Assembly: GCF_004514475.2 (NCBI RefSeq)
Contig: NZ_MYFO02000022.1
Location: 1-60,374, forward strand
Direction: 5' to 3'
Source of the DNA: Paenibacillus athensensis
Lineage (GTDB): Bacteria; Bacillota; Bacilli; Paenibacillales; NBRC-103111
Length of the DNA: 60,374 bases
The notes under the pieces were generated by a model, which was not told the origin of the DNA, did no database searches, and saw only the letters and a list, made by a program, of their open reading frames with translations. This document shows positions 52,401-60,163 of the stretch, one piece after another; position 1 is the stretch's first letter; each line of letters opens with the position of its first letter. A program made the translations under genes and the position numbers.

Positions 52401-53093
52401 ATGAATTTATTTGAAAAAGAAGCTTTTGTAGCGAAAGCCGCCGAAGAATTCGAAAATCAACCCCCCGAAGCCCTGCTGCGTCTGGCTATTGAAACCTTTC
52501 CGAAATTAACATTGGCTTGCAGCTTCGGCGCTGAAGACGTCGTGCTTGTTGATATGCTGCAAAAGATCAATCCCAACGTAGATATTTTCTATTTGGATAC
52601 GAACGTCCATTTTGCTGAAACTTACGAAACCAGAGACCGCTTGGAGCAGCACTATGGGACGAAATTTGTGCAAGTATTGCCTAAGCTGACGCTGGAGGAG
52701 CAAGCGGCCCAATTCGGCGACGAGCTCTGGAAGACCGATGCGAACCAATGCTGCAATATTCGAAAAGTGGATCCGCTGACCGACATCCTCAGAAACTACG
52801 ATGCCTGGATTACCGGCATCCGCCGCGATCAAGCGCCTACCCGCGCCAATGCCAAAAAAGTCGAATACGACGTGAAGTTCGGCCTGATTAAATTCAACCC
52901 GTTGGCCAACTGGACCAGCGAGGACGTGTGGAACTACATCCGGGCTAATGATGTTATTTACAACCCGCTGCATGACCGCAACTATCCGAGCATTGGCTGC
53001 GAGCACTGCACGCGCCAGGTAGCGGAAGGCGAAGACCCGCGTGCAGGACGCTGGTCGAATACGGACAAAACAGAATGTGGACTGCACAAATAA
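52401..53093 (+). CDS. cysH: Phosphoadenylyl/adenylyl-sulfate reductase, Fe-S type
   Basis: 230 aa, reduces activated sulfate to sulfite with thioredoxin. The PP-loop fold is shown by LACSFGAEDVVLVDML (about residue 37). A cysteine pair CCNIRK (about 116-117) and CEHC (about 200-203) form the [4Fe-4S] signature of APS-type reductases. The C-terminal ECGLHK carries the catalytic cysteine. With sat next door and no APS kinase in the window, APS is the likely substrate. Strong AAAGGAGGA site. Confidence 0.94.
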   Translation: MNLFEKEAFVAKAAEEFENQPPEALLRLAIETFPKLTLACSFGAEDVVLVDMLQKINPNVDIFYLDTNVHFAETYETRDRLEQHYGTKFVQVLPKLTLEEQAAQFGDELWKTDANQCCNIRKVDPLTDILRNYDAWITGIRRDQAPTRANAKKVEYDVKFGLIKFNPLANWTSEDVWNYIRANDVIYNPLHDRNYPSIGCEHCTRQVAEGEDPRAGRWSNTDKTECGLHK

Positions 53094-53116
53094 TATCGGT
53101 ACGGAGGTGACCCCTC

Positions 53117-54289
53117 ATGTCGAGGATTCTCCCGCATGGTGGCACGCTGATTAACCGTCTTGTTCCCGAGGAACAAAAAGAACAAGCGCTGCAGCAAGCA
53201 GCAGCTTTGAAGCAGCTGCGTGTGAACGCTTGGACGATATCCGATCTCGATTTGATTGCAGTAGGCGCTTTCTCTCCACTTACAGGATTTATGAACGAAG
53301 CAGATTACAATTCGGTTGTCGAATCCATGCGTTTGGCGGACGGTACGGTTTGGAGTATTCCGATTACGCTGGCTGTTGCGCCCGAGGTTGCCGCTACGCT
53401 ACATGTCGGTGAAGCAATTGCGCTTGTCGGCGAAGAGGATAACGTGGTGTACGCGACAATGGATGTAAGCAGCATTTATCAGGTTGATCACAGCAACGAA
53501 GCCCTGAAGGTGTTTAAAACCGATGATAGGGCGCATCCGGGCGTCAGCAAGCTCTTTTCTCGTCCTTCCACCTATATAGGCGGTTCGATTGAGCTGCTCA
53601 ATCGGCCGAAGCCCAAGAAATTCGAGGCGTTTTATTTTGATCCTAGTGAAACGCGTCGCATTTTTGCCGGGAAAGGCTGGCGGACGGTGGTTGGATTTCA
53701 AACCCGCAACCCGGTTCATCGGGCGCATGAATACATTCAGAAAGCGGCGATGGAGATCGTTGACGGACTGTTCCTCAATCCACTGGTAGGCGAGACCAAA
53801 TCGGACGACATTTCCGCTGACGTACGCATGAAAAGCTACCTGGTGCTGCTCCAGAACTACTACCCGGCCGATCATGCCTTTCTGGGCGTATTCCCTGCAG
53901 CGATGCGTTACGCCGGCCCGCGTGAAGCGATTTTCCATGCAATGGTGCGCAAAAATTACGGCTGCACCCATTTCATCGTTGGTCGCGACCATGCCGGTGT
54001 AGGCGACTATTACGGCACGTACGAGGCACAGGAGATTTTCAGCAACTTTACGGCAGAAGAAATCGGTATTACACCTTTGTTTTTCGAGCATAGCTTCTAT
54101 TGCACGAAATGCGGCAGTATGGCTTCGAGCAAGACGTGTCCGCATGACAAGTCGATGCATTTGCATTTGTCCGGCACGAAGGTCCGCGCGCTGCTAAGAG
54201 GCGGAGAGTGCCCGCCGCCGGAATTTACGCGTCCTGAAATCGCCGCGGTGCTGATTGAAGGGATGAATGAGCAGGAGATGCAGCTGTAG
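53117..54289 (+). CDS. sat: Sulfate adenylyltransferase (ATP sulfurylase)
   Basis: 390 aa, makes APS from sulfate and ATP, supplying CysH. The active-site blocks [14 protein letters not shown] (about residue 195) and [13 protein letters not shown] (about 293) are intact. Near the C-terminus [15 protein letters not shown] is a Cys-rich segment found in many Gram-positive enzymes, possibly zinc binding. ATG 53117 after ACGGAGGTG, 23 nt after cysH. Confidence 0.96.
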   Translation: MSRILPHGGTLINRLVPEEQKEQALQQAAALKQLRVNAWTISDLDLIAVGAFSPLTGFMNEADYNSVVESMRLADGTVWSIPITLAVAPEVAATLHVGEAIALVGEEDNVVYATMDVSSIYQVDHSNEALKVFKTDDRAHPGVSKLFSRPSTYIGGSIELLNRPKPKKFEAFYFDPSETRRIFAGKGWRTVVGFQTRNPVHRAHEYIQKAAMEIVDGLFLNPLVGETKSDDISADVRMKSYLVLLQNYYPADHAFLGVFPAAMRYAGPREAIFHAMVRKNYGCTHFIVGRDHAGVGDYYGTYEAQEIFSNFTAEEIGITPLFFEHSFYCTKCGSMASSKTCPHDKSMHLHLSGTKVRALLRGGECPPPEFTRPEIAAVLIEGMNEQEMQL

Positions 54290-54365
54290 GCGGTTAAGCA
54301 TATTTGTCCACCCTGTCCCATATAGATGTTACAGAGTCTATGGGGAGCTGAGGTGGATTTTTTTT

Positions 54366-55121
54366 ATGCGGAAAAGAAAAACAAGGCTGGTTGTATGGCT
54401 GACCCTGCACAGTGGCTTGAAGCTGGCGCTGTCGGTCCTGCTGCTTGCTCTCGTGGTGTTCATCTACAGCTACGAGCTGCCGGCAACCAAAACCTGGACG
54501 GAATGGACCTTGCCGTTATCGGGCAAAACGATTGCGCTGGATGCCGGTCACGGGGGGGCGGACGGCGGAGCGGCAAGCAAGGAAGGCGTTATTGAAAAAG
54601 ACATCAATCTGGCCATTACCTTATACCTGCGCGATTATTTGCAGCAGGCCGGCGCGGTCGTCATCATGACCCGCGAGGAGGACAAGGATTTGGCCAATAG
54701 TGATACGAAGGGGTACAGCAAGCGCAAAACGGAGGATTTGCTCAAGCGCGCAGAGCTGATTGATAACGTGAAGGCCGATCTTTTTGTCAGCGTGCATTTG
54801 AACAGCATTCCTTCGCCCAAATGGCGCGGAGCGCAGACGTTTTTTTACCCGAATCATCCGGACAACGCCAATCTGGCTGCTTTGATTCAAGACGAGCTCA
54901 AGCGCAATCTGGAGAATACCGACCGGATCGCCAAGCAAGCGGACAATCCGATTTATTTGTTGAAAACGCTGAAAATTCCTAGCGCGCTCGTTGAGGTTGG
55001 TTTTCTCTCCAACCCCGAGGAAGCGAGATTGCTCGCCAACGAAGCATATCAGAAAAAAGTCGCTGCGGCGGTATATCAAGGCATTTTGCGTTACGGATCG
55101 GGAGAAAAAGTGGGATCTTAG
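54366..55121 (+). CDS. cwlD: N-acetylmuramoyl-L-alanine amidase CwlD (spore cortex)
   Basis: 251 aa. An N-terminal membrane anchor (about residues 16-36) is followed by an amidase_3 domain with zinc ligands in LDAGHGGADGG (His, about 62), the Glu of EGVIEKDIN, VHLNS (His) and EVGFLSNPEEA (catalytic Glu). In Bacillus, CwlD with PdaA produces the muramic lactam of spore cortex. ATG 54366 follows GAGGTGG and a run of eight T. The frame is open upstream into sat without homology. Confidence 0.94.
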   Translation: MRKRKTRLVVWLTLHSGLKLALSVLLLALVVFIYSYELPATKTWTEWTLPLSGKTIALDAGHGGADGGAASKEGVIEKDINLAITLYLRDYLQQAGAVVIMTREEDKDLANSDTKGYSKRKTEDLLKRAELIDNVKADLFVSVHLNSIPSPKWRGAQTFFYPNHPDNANLAALIQDELKRNLENTDRIAKQADNPIYLLKTLKIPSALVEVGFLSNPEEARLLANEAYQKKVAAAVYQGILRYGSGEKVGS

Positions 55122-55129
55122 GCGATTTA

Positions 55130-55138
55130 TGATATAAT
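55130..55138 (+). promoter_or_regulatory. Extended -10 promoter before salA/mrp
   Basis: TG-A-TATAAT (55130-55138) with no good -35 box. It lies 39 nt before the ATG and could initiate transcription as an extended -10 promoter. Confidence 0.5.
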
Positions 55139-55176
55139 ATACCCGCATGATTACTTTGTCCCGTTGAGGTGTAGCA

Positions 55177-56268
55177 ATGATAACGAAAGAAGAGCTTGTC
55201 AAAGCGGTCGAGCCTTTGATCGATCCGCAATATCAACGCAGCGTGTCGCAGTTGAATCTGGTGCGGGACGTCATGTTGAAGGAGGACAGCGTTTCCCTGA
55301 CCTTTGTCGCTACGGTCGATGACGAGGCGTACCGCGAAGACGTACGCAGCCGTATTGAAGAAGCGCTTCGCGCGCAAGGTGTGGAACAGACGCATATCCG
55401 CTTTCGCATGATTACCGACTTCGAACGGAAACAAATAGAAGAAGCGCTTGAAGGGATGGCTCGTCAGCAGCAGGCAGCGCCACAAGCGGCTCCAAAGGCT
55501 TCGGTGCTCGATCCTGCATCGGGCGTGCAATTTATAGCGATTGCCAGCGGCAAGGGCGGCGTCGGCAAATCGACGGTAACCGTCAATCTGGCGGTAGCGC
55601 TGGCGCGGCTGGGCAAGAAGGTCGGCATCGTCGACGCCGATATTTATGGGTTCAGCATCCCGGACATGATGGGTATAGAAGATCGTCCGCAGATTGTCGA
55701 CAATGCGATTCAGCCGGTTGAACGGTTTGGCGTTAAAGTCATCTCGATGGGCTTTTTCGTTCAGGATAATGCGCCTGTCATTTGGCGCGGTCCGATGCTC
55801 GGCAAAATGCTGCGCAATTTCTTCAACGAAGTTAACTGGGGCGATATCGACTATATTTTGCTCGATTTGCCGCCGGGAACGGGCGATGTAGCGCTGGACG
55901 TGCATCAGATGATCCCGCAAAGCAAGGAAATCGTCGTGACGACTCCCCATGCTACAGCTGCGTTCGTAGCCGCTCGCGCAGGCGCGATGGCCGTGCAAAC
56001 GAATCACGAAATTGTCGGTATCGTGGAGAATATGGCTTATTATGCATGCAAAGCTTGCGGCGAAAAGGATTACGTGTTCGGCCGAGGGGGCGGCGCCAAG
56101 CTGGCCGAAGAGCTGAACGCCGAGCTGCTGGCCCAGCTTCCGCTTGGAGCGCCGGACAACCATGTTTCCGAGCCGGATTATGCCCCTTCCGTCTACAAAG
56201 CGGATTCCACGACAGGCAAGCTTTATCTTGAGCTGGCAGAAGCCGTGTTGAAACAAATAGACGTTTAG
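55177..56268 (+). CDS. salA: Mrp/NBP35-type P-loop ATPase (SalA/ApbC)
   Basis: 363 aa. The N-terminal MIP18/DUF59-like domain (about 1-90) is followed by a ParA/MinD-like domain with deviant Walker A ASGKGGVGKSTV (about residue 126), the Mrp signature VDADIYGFSIPDMMG, DLPPGTGD and a CxxC (CKAC) for iron-sulfur binding. Two functions are known for relatives: Fe-S cluster carriage, and in B. subtilis SalA regulation of exoprotease genes. Which applies here cannot be told from sequence. Confidence 0.93.
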   Translation: MITKEELVKAVEPLIDPQYQRSVSQLNLVRDVMLKEDSVSLTFVATVDDEAYREDVRSRIEEALRAQGVEQTHIRFRMITDFERKQIEEALEGMARQQQAAPQAAPKASVLDPASGVQFIAIASGKGGVGKSTVTVNLAVALARLGKKVGIVDADIYGFSIPDMMGIEDRPQIVDNAIQPVERFGVKVISMGFFVQDNAPVIWRGPMLGKMLRNFFNEVNWGDIDYILLDLPPGTGDVALDVHQMIPQSKEIVVTTPHATAAFVAARAGAMAVQTNHEIVGIVENMAYYACKACGEKDYVFGRGGGAKLAEELNAELLAQLPLGAPDNHVSEPDYAPSVYKADSTTGKLYLELAEAVLKQIDV

Positions 56269-56303
56269 CCGATCGGGACCCGTCTGATTGGCGAACAACA
56301 AAG

Positions 56304-56335
56304 AGGACCGGAGCGTAGCCTGCTCCGGTTCCTTT
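56304..56335. terminator. Hairpin between convergent salA and gerD
   Basis: GGACCGGAGC (56305-56314) / GCTCCGGTTCC (56322-56332) with a 7-nt loop. Short T and A runs lie around it. It probably acts in both directions between the converging genes. Confidence 0.65.
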
Positions 56336-56356
56336 GCGTTGAAGGCGGGTTGGGAT

Positions 56357-57226
56357 TTAATTTGAGCCATCGCTGTCTTCATTGTTTTTTTGTTTCTTTT
56401 TGCTTGAGTCGCCATCGCTCGATTCGGAGTTAGAGCTGTCTTCTTCTTGTCCGGAGCTTTGCTGCTTCTCGTTGCTGCCGGAGGAATCCTCGGAGTTGCT
56501 CGACTCCTTGTTTTGCTGCTGGTCCTGACTGCTTTGACTTCCGCTTTGTGAACTCGCTTGTTTCTGCTGCTGTTGCTGGCCTTGCGCCCCGCTAGGCAAT
56601 TGCTCAGGCCGGCTTTGCTGCTCAATCGCCGCTTTCAGCAAATCGACCATTTGAGCCCTGAACAACGGGCTTTGGATCGCATCCTGCATGACCGTCATCA
56701 TTTGCTGGCGGTAGGCAGCCGTTTTCATCGTATCCAGCACCAGCTTTTCATAATCGGGATTTTTCATCACGTCGACCATGTTTTTTTGATACTCGGGATC
56801 CTTCAACAGCTCTTTAAACATCTGCTTTGTGTCTTTCTGGATCGCTTTGGCGAAATCCCCCGCGAATTTCGGGTCCTTCATCATATCTTGCAGAAATTTA
56901 TTGTTCTCCTGGGCCGTCAGCACATCCTTAACCGCCATTTGCAGCTGTAGCGATTCATTGGCGGACAGCAGCTTGATCTGAGACTGACCGGCCATGCCGT
57001 TAGCGCCGACATCGCCGTTCATAATACTGCGGTTAACCAGACTAATCGCTTTTTTCCCGTCCTCCGACTTGAGAATATCGAGCACCATCGTCTTTGTTTC
57101 TTTGTAATTCATTCCTTGGGACTGTCCCGCAGAAGCAGAGTTGTCCGTTCCGCAGGAGGAGAGAAGCAGGGGAAGTGCAGCAATCACGGTCAACCAGGGC
57201 CATTTTCTTATCGAGATCGGCAACAT
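56357..57226 (-). CDS. gerD: Spore germination lipoprotein GerD
   Basis: Inner-membrane lipoprotein that clusters germinant receptors in the spore. The signal peptide has lipobox LLSSC (Cys about residue 25). The helical core (about 40-200) contains GerD blocks such as MVLDILKSEDGKKAI, KDPEYQKNMVDVMKNPDYEKLV and SPLFRAQMVDLLKAAI. The 289-aa length exceeds the roughly 185 aa of B. subtilis GerD because of a C-terminal tail of about 85 residues rich in Gln, Ser, Glu and Lys. The start is ATG 57226 behind GAAGGGAG; the open frame upstream lacks a signal peptide. Confidence 0.92.
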   Translation of the reverse strand: MLPISIRKWPWLTVIAALPLLLSSCGTDNSASAGQSQGMNYKETKTMVLDILKSEDGKKAISLVNRSIMNGDVGANGMAGQSQIKLLSANESLQLQMAVKDVLTAQENNKFLQDMMKDPKFAGDFAKAIQKDTKQMFKELLKDPEYQKNMVDVMKNPDYEKLVLDTMKTAAYRQQMMTVMQDAIQSPLFRAQMVDLLKAAIEQQSRPEQLPSGAQGQQQQQKQASSQSGSQSSQDQQQNKESSNSEDSSGSNEKQQSSGQEEDSSNSESSDGDSSKKKQKNNEDSDGSN

Positions 57227-57259
57227 GGCAGCATACTCCCTTCGCTGGCTTAATAGGTG

Positions 57260-57288
57260 TAGTATGTGAGGATCGAAGCAGATTATGA
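57260..57288 (-). promoter_or_regulatory. Possible sigma-G promoter of gerD
   Basis: On the minus strand CATACTA (57260-57266) fits the sigma-G -10 consensus. CATA within TCATA (57284-57288), 17 nt upstream, fits the -35 pattern. Bacillus gerD is forespore (sigma-G) expressed. The match is by eye only. Confidence 0.45.
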
Positions 57289-57298
57289 CCGCCATTCA

Positions 57299-57328
57299 TT
57301 GGCTTTTTGCCTGAAACGTTGGTACAAT
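57299..57328 (+). promoter_or_regulatory. Probable promoter of kbaA
   Basis: TTGGCT (57299-57304), an 18-nt spacer and TACAAT (57323-57328), 35 nt before the kbaA start, in the divergent gerD-kbaA region. Confidence 0.55.
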
Positions 57329-57362
57329 TAACTATTAGATTCGACTGATGGAGGTTTTCAGC

Positions 57363-57962
57363 TTGACGCTGCGTAAATGGTTTCATTTGTTCTGGACAAC
57401 GCTGGTGCTTGGCATGGGCGTTTCGATTCTGGTCGGTTTCGGACTGCAACTGTCCGATAAGGAATTTTCGGTCATTTGGGCTTCAGGTGGTGTGGGTTTC
57501 AATTTGATTACGATGGTGCAGGGCGGCGCTATTATCAGTATTTTGAGCCAAATGGGATTTTTCTCTTATTTGATCGTTCGCATGATTGCATTGGGTATTT
57601 TCCGTAAAAAAATCATCTGGGACTACGCGCAAATTTTGCTGGTCGCTATAACCTTGTTCGAGCTTGTACTGATTCGCACGATGAATTTTGGTGATTCCGG
57701 AAGCTGGCTCGGGTATGCGGTCCTGCCGCTAGTACTGCTGGTCGTTTCGCTGGCTGTCTCTTATTGGAAGCAAAAGCTGACGAATATGCACGCTTTTATT
57801 CCCACGTTGTTTTTCATGGTGGTTGTTACCGTGCTGGAGGCCGTGCCGGCGCTGAAGCTGAATAATGCCGCTTCGACCTTTTATATGTTTGTACCGCTGC
57901 TCGCCTGCAATGCGTACCAAATTTTGATTTTGCATAAAATGGTCGAAAAGAAAAAGAGCTAA
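57363..57962 (+). CDS. kbaA: KinB-signalling pathway activation protein KbaA
   Basis: 199-aa polytopic membrane protein with about six hydrophobic segments and the family block GGAIISILSQMGFFSYLIV...LGIFR (residues 50-80). In Bacillus it is needed for KinB to feed the sporulation phosphorelay. The start chosen is TTG 57363 (MTLRKWFHLFW), 7 nt after GGAGG; an ATG at 57348 overlaps the ribosome site. Flanked by gerD and pdaB as in Bacillus. Confidence 0.9.
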   Translation: MTLRKWFHLFWTTLVLGMGVSILVGFGLQLSDKEFSVIWASGGVGFNLITMVQGGAIISILSQMGFFSYLIVRMIALGIFRKKIIWDYAQILLVAITLFELVLIRTMNFGDSGSWLGYAVLPLVLLVVSLAVSYWKQKLTNMHAFIPTLFFMVVVTVLEAVPALKLNNAASTFYMFVPLLACNAYQILILHKMVEKKKS

Positions 57963-57977
57963 TCACTTAGCTCTTTT
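57952..57977. terminator. Bidirectional terminator between kbaA and pdaB
   Basis: A perfect stem AAAAGAGCT (57952-57960) / AGCTCTTTT (57969-57977). The kbaA stop is within its loop side and A and T runs flank both ends, so it can serve kbaA (+) and pdaB (-). Confidence 0.85.
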
Positions 57978-57990
57978 CTCTTGCTCTAGC

Positions 57991-58773
57991 CTATTCCACT
58001 TGCAGCATGGCTTGATCCTCGACCAGCTTGTTGTCAATTTGCGCCTGCTTCATCAGATCGCTGACGCTGACGAACTCATAGCCCTTATCGCGCAGTTGGT
58101 CAATAATTTGCGGCAGCGCTTCATGGGTTTGTTTGCTGGAATCGCTGGCATGCAGCAGGACGATGTCGCCGGGGTGAGCCTTGGAAACGACACGCTCCAC
58201 GATATGATCGACGCCCTTGTTCATCCAGTCGAGCGAATCCGTATCCCATTGAATGACCGTGTATCCGAGCTCGCCGGCAATGCGCAGCACACGCTTGTCG
58301 AAATCGCCATTAGGCAAACGAAGCAGCTTGGGCGGCGTGCCGGCAATTTCAGTTAAGATTTGATGTGCGGTAGAGATTTGCTTGCGGATCTCTTCATCGT
58401 TCATTGAGCTGTAGTTCGCATGCTTGTGGCCGTGGCTGCCGATTTCAAAGCCATCCTTTTTGATATGCTGGACAATGTCGGCGTGACTTTGGCTCCACGG
58501 TGAAGAGAGGAAAAATGTCGCTTTCTTGACGTTTTTGTCCTCCAGCACCTTGAGGATGGGGGCGGTGCGCTTATCGCCCCAGCTGATATCGAAGGTCAGG
58601 GCAATCACTTTTTTGTCCGTTTGCACGCTGTAGACGGCTGCAGGCTCTCCGTTGGAGAAAACGGAGACGTTCTTTTGCTCGGAGTAAACAATGGCGCCCG
58701 CAAACAATACAGCCACGACGATAAAAATGGCTTGCTTGAGCTTTTTGCCGTTCAGCACCCAAAAATAATTCAC
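57991..58773 (-). CDS. pdaB: Polysaccharide deacetylase PdaB (sporulation)
   Basis: 260 aa. One N-terminal membrane segment (about residues 13-32) is followed by a NodB-type deacetylase domain. Motif 1 is ALTFDISWGDKRT, lacking the second Asp of canonical TFDDG as in other PdaB proteins. Motif 2 is GSHGHKHANYSSM, motif 3 RLPNGDFDKRV, and the C-terminal motif IVLLHASD. Bacillus PdaB is needed for spore cortex stability. GTG start, GGAGGT 11 nt upstream. Converges on kbaA. Confidence 0.92.
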   Translation of the reverse strand: MNYFWVLNGKKLKQAIFIVVAVLFAGAIVYSEQKNVSVFSNGEPAAVYSVQTDKKVIALTFDISWGDKRTAPILKVLEDKNVKKATFFLSSPWSQSHADIVQHIKKDGFEIGSHGHKHANYSSMNDEEIRKQISTAHQILTEIAGTPPKLLRLPNGDFDKRVLRIAGELGYTVIQWDTDSLDWMNKGVDHIVERVVSKAHPGDIVLLHASDSSKQTHEALPQIIDQLRDKGYEFVSVSDLMKQAQIDNKLVEDQAMLQVE

Positions 58774-58832
58774 TTGTCCGGAAGACCTCCTTCGCGCCCT
58801 ACTTGCCGGTAAGGCTTGTTTTCATTAATACT

Positions 58833-58863
58833 AATGTATGCTCGTACACAGCCCAGTTATGCC
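58833..58863 (-). promoter_or_regulatory. Possible sigma-E promoter of pdaB
   Basis: On the minus strand GGCATAAC (58856-58863), a 15-nt spacer and CATACATT (58833-58840). This fits the sigma-E pattern of an ATA-centred -35 and CATACAnT -10. Bacillus pdaB is a sporulation gene with mother-cell expression. Confidence 0.5.
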
Positions 58864-58895
58864 ATTTCAGTATTTCAGCTTGAGGAGGGAACCGT

Positions 58896-59507
58896 ATGGA
58901 TTTTCGCGGCTTGTTTGCACATTTTAAGGAGATGAAGCATTACTTTATCGTGGTGCTGCTTGTGTTTACAGCAAGCTTGTATTTGGGATGGCAGTTCTCG
59001 GGGCAATACGCCTCGTTCCTCGGCGCGCAGGTTAGCGGCTTGCAGGAGCTGGGAGATAAGCTGGGGGCTAGCAAGCATCCGCAGCTGATGTTTTTTATTG
59101 TCATCTTTTTGAATAATGCATTGAAATCTATTTTGATCGTTTTTCTCGGTCTGTTGGCCGGCGTGCTGCCGCTGTACATGCTCGTCACCAACGGTATGGT
59201 GCTCGGTTATGTGCTGTCTTTGCAGCACAGCGACAATCTGCTCATGCTGATCGTAAAAGGCATTTTGCCTCATGGCATCATTGAGCTGCCGATGGTCATG
59301 CTGGCATGCGCCTATGGATTAAAGCTCGGCATATTGGTCGGCAAATCGATCCTGCAAGTCTTTGTTCCGAATGACAAAAAAACGGCGCGGCGCGAACTGC
59401 GGCGAGTTTTTAACCTGACTTTGCCGCTTTGCGTCTTGATTACGGGCGCGCTGCTGGTGGCTGCGGCAATTGAAAGCTCGCTGACGATGTGGCTCGTCGG
59501 ACAATAA
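58896..59507 (+). CDS. SpoIIM-family (DUF95) membrane protein
   Basis: 203 aa with about five hydrophobic segments. The family signature is the central GILPHGIIELPMVMLACAYGLKLG, preceded by FLNNALKSILIVFLGLLAGVLPLYMLVTNGMVLGY. Such proteins are called stage II sporulation protein M, but SpoIIM of the engulfment complex is usually encoded elsewhere, so this is more likely a paralogue of unknown role. ATG after TTGAGGAGGGA. Next to pdaB and the second rRNA operon. Confidence 0.85.
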   Translation: MDFRGLFAHFKEMKHYFIVVLLVFTASLYLGWQFSGQYASFLGAQVSGLQELGDKLGASKHPQLMFFIVIFLNNALKSILIVFLGLLAGVLPLYMLVTNGMVLGYVLSLQHSDNLLMLIVKGILPHGIIELPMVMLACAYGLKLGILVGKSILQVFVPNDKKTARRELRRVFNLTLPLCVLITGALLVAAAIESSLTMWLVGQ

Positions 59508-59533
59508 AATTTTTGAAATATCGCGTCATAAAT

Positions 59534-59562
59534 TTGGCAAAATCTGAGCATAACAGTAAAGC
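59534..59562 (+). promoter_or_regulatory. Possible promoter of the 72-aa gene
   Basis: TTGGCA (59534-59539), a 17-nt spacer and TAAAGC (59557-59562), about 50 nt before the proposed start codon. Confidence 0.4.
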
Positions 59563-59614
59563 AGTCGGGAGCTTTCGTGCTGCATTTACAGTCGAGAGGG
59601 GTTTTGATGGGGTT

Positions 59615-59833
59615 ATGCTCGGTTTTTTGTTCAATGAAAGGGAATGCAGAGAGTTAGATTACGTGCTTCGTAAAGAATTGGATGAAATGCTTTTTGACTT
59701 AAACGACAAGCGCATCGATCAGGAGATTAAAGGAGCTATTGAATCCAGATACAAAGTGATCTTTCGTATGTATGCCCGCCTGGCGACACCCAAAGAAATT
59801 TCTAAATATGCGCGAAACAGGAGCTTGCATTGA
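59615..59833 (+). CDS. Small helical protein of unknown function
   Basis: 72 residues starting MLGFLFNERECRELDYVLRKELDEMLFDLNDKRID in two parts, then a basic helix (YKVIFRMYARLATPKEISKYARN). It is charged, with no signal peptide, membrane segment or known motif. The frame is open 42 codons further upstream, back into the previous gene. The ATG at 59615 is my choice, although its ribosome site (GAGGGG, 13-14 nt upstream, or GGGG nearer) is imperfect. I think similar proteins occur in Paenibacillus, but cannot check. A terminator hairpin overlaps its stop. Confidence 0.7.
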   Translation: MLGFLFNERECRELDYVLRKELDEMLFDLNDKRIDQEIKGAIESRYKVIFRMYARLATPKEISKYARNRSLH

Positions 59834-59843
59834 GCTCCTTTCA
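59820..59843 (+). terminator. Small terminator at the end of the 72-aa gene
   Basis: GGAGCT (59820-59825) / AGCTCC (59833-59838) followed by TTTC. The stop codon TGA lies in the hairpin. Confidence 0.6.
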
Positions 59844-59862
59844 AAATTCTGCAGCAAGACGC

Positions 59863-59890
59863 TTGACTTTCCGGGACAAGTTATGATACT
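59863..59890 (+). promoter_or_regulatory. rRNA operon promoter P1
   Basis: TTGACT (59863-59868) with GATACT (59885-59890) at 16-nt spacing. A TATAAT at 59892-59897 is too far for this -35. It is about 300 nt before the 16S gene, a typical tandem rRNA promoter position. Confidence 0.55.
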
Positions 59891-59958
59891 TTATAATTCG
59901 CTGCTTCAAGAGCGGCAAAGTTTGCAAGTTTCATGACAGAATTCACAAAAAATGACGC

Positions 59959-59988
59959 TTGCAATTGCACAGTTATCTGTGATATATT
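59959..59988 (+). promoter_or_regulatory. rRNA operon promoter P2
   Basis: TTGCAA (59959-59964), an 18-nt spacer and TATATT (59983-59988), proximal to the leader. Confidence 0.6.
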
Positions 59989-60024
59989 ATAAAAGTCGCC
60001 GCTAAAACGGTGGCGCAATAATAA

Positions 60025-60046
60025 TTGCTCTTTGAAAACTGAACAA
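60025..60046 (+). promoter_or_regulatory. Pre-16S leader with boxA-like antitermination sequence
   Basis: TTGCTCTTTGAAAACTGAAC is the leader block found before 16S genes across Bacillales, recognised by the NusB-S10 complex. Between it and the 16S start (60047-60163) lies processing-stem sequence without a gene. Confidence 0.8.
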
Positions 60047-60163
60047 CGAGTGAAGAAGCACAACGGTCGCGCAAGCGACCACAACAAGAGATTGCAAAAT
60101 CTCGCTAGCAGTAAATTTTGAGCTATTGAGCTTAACAATAACGGACAAGCGATTGTCCACACC

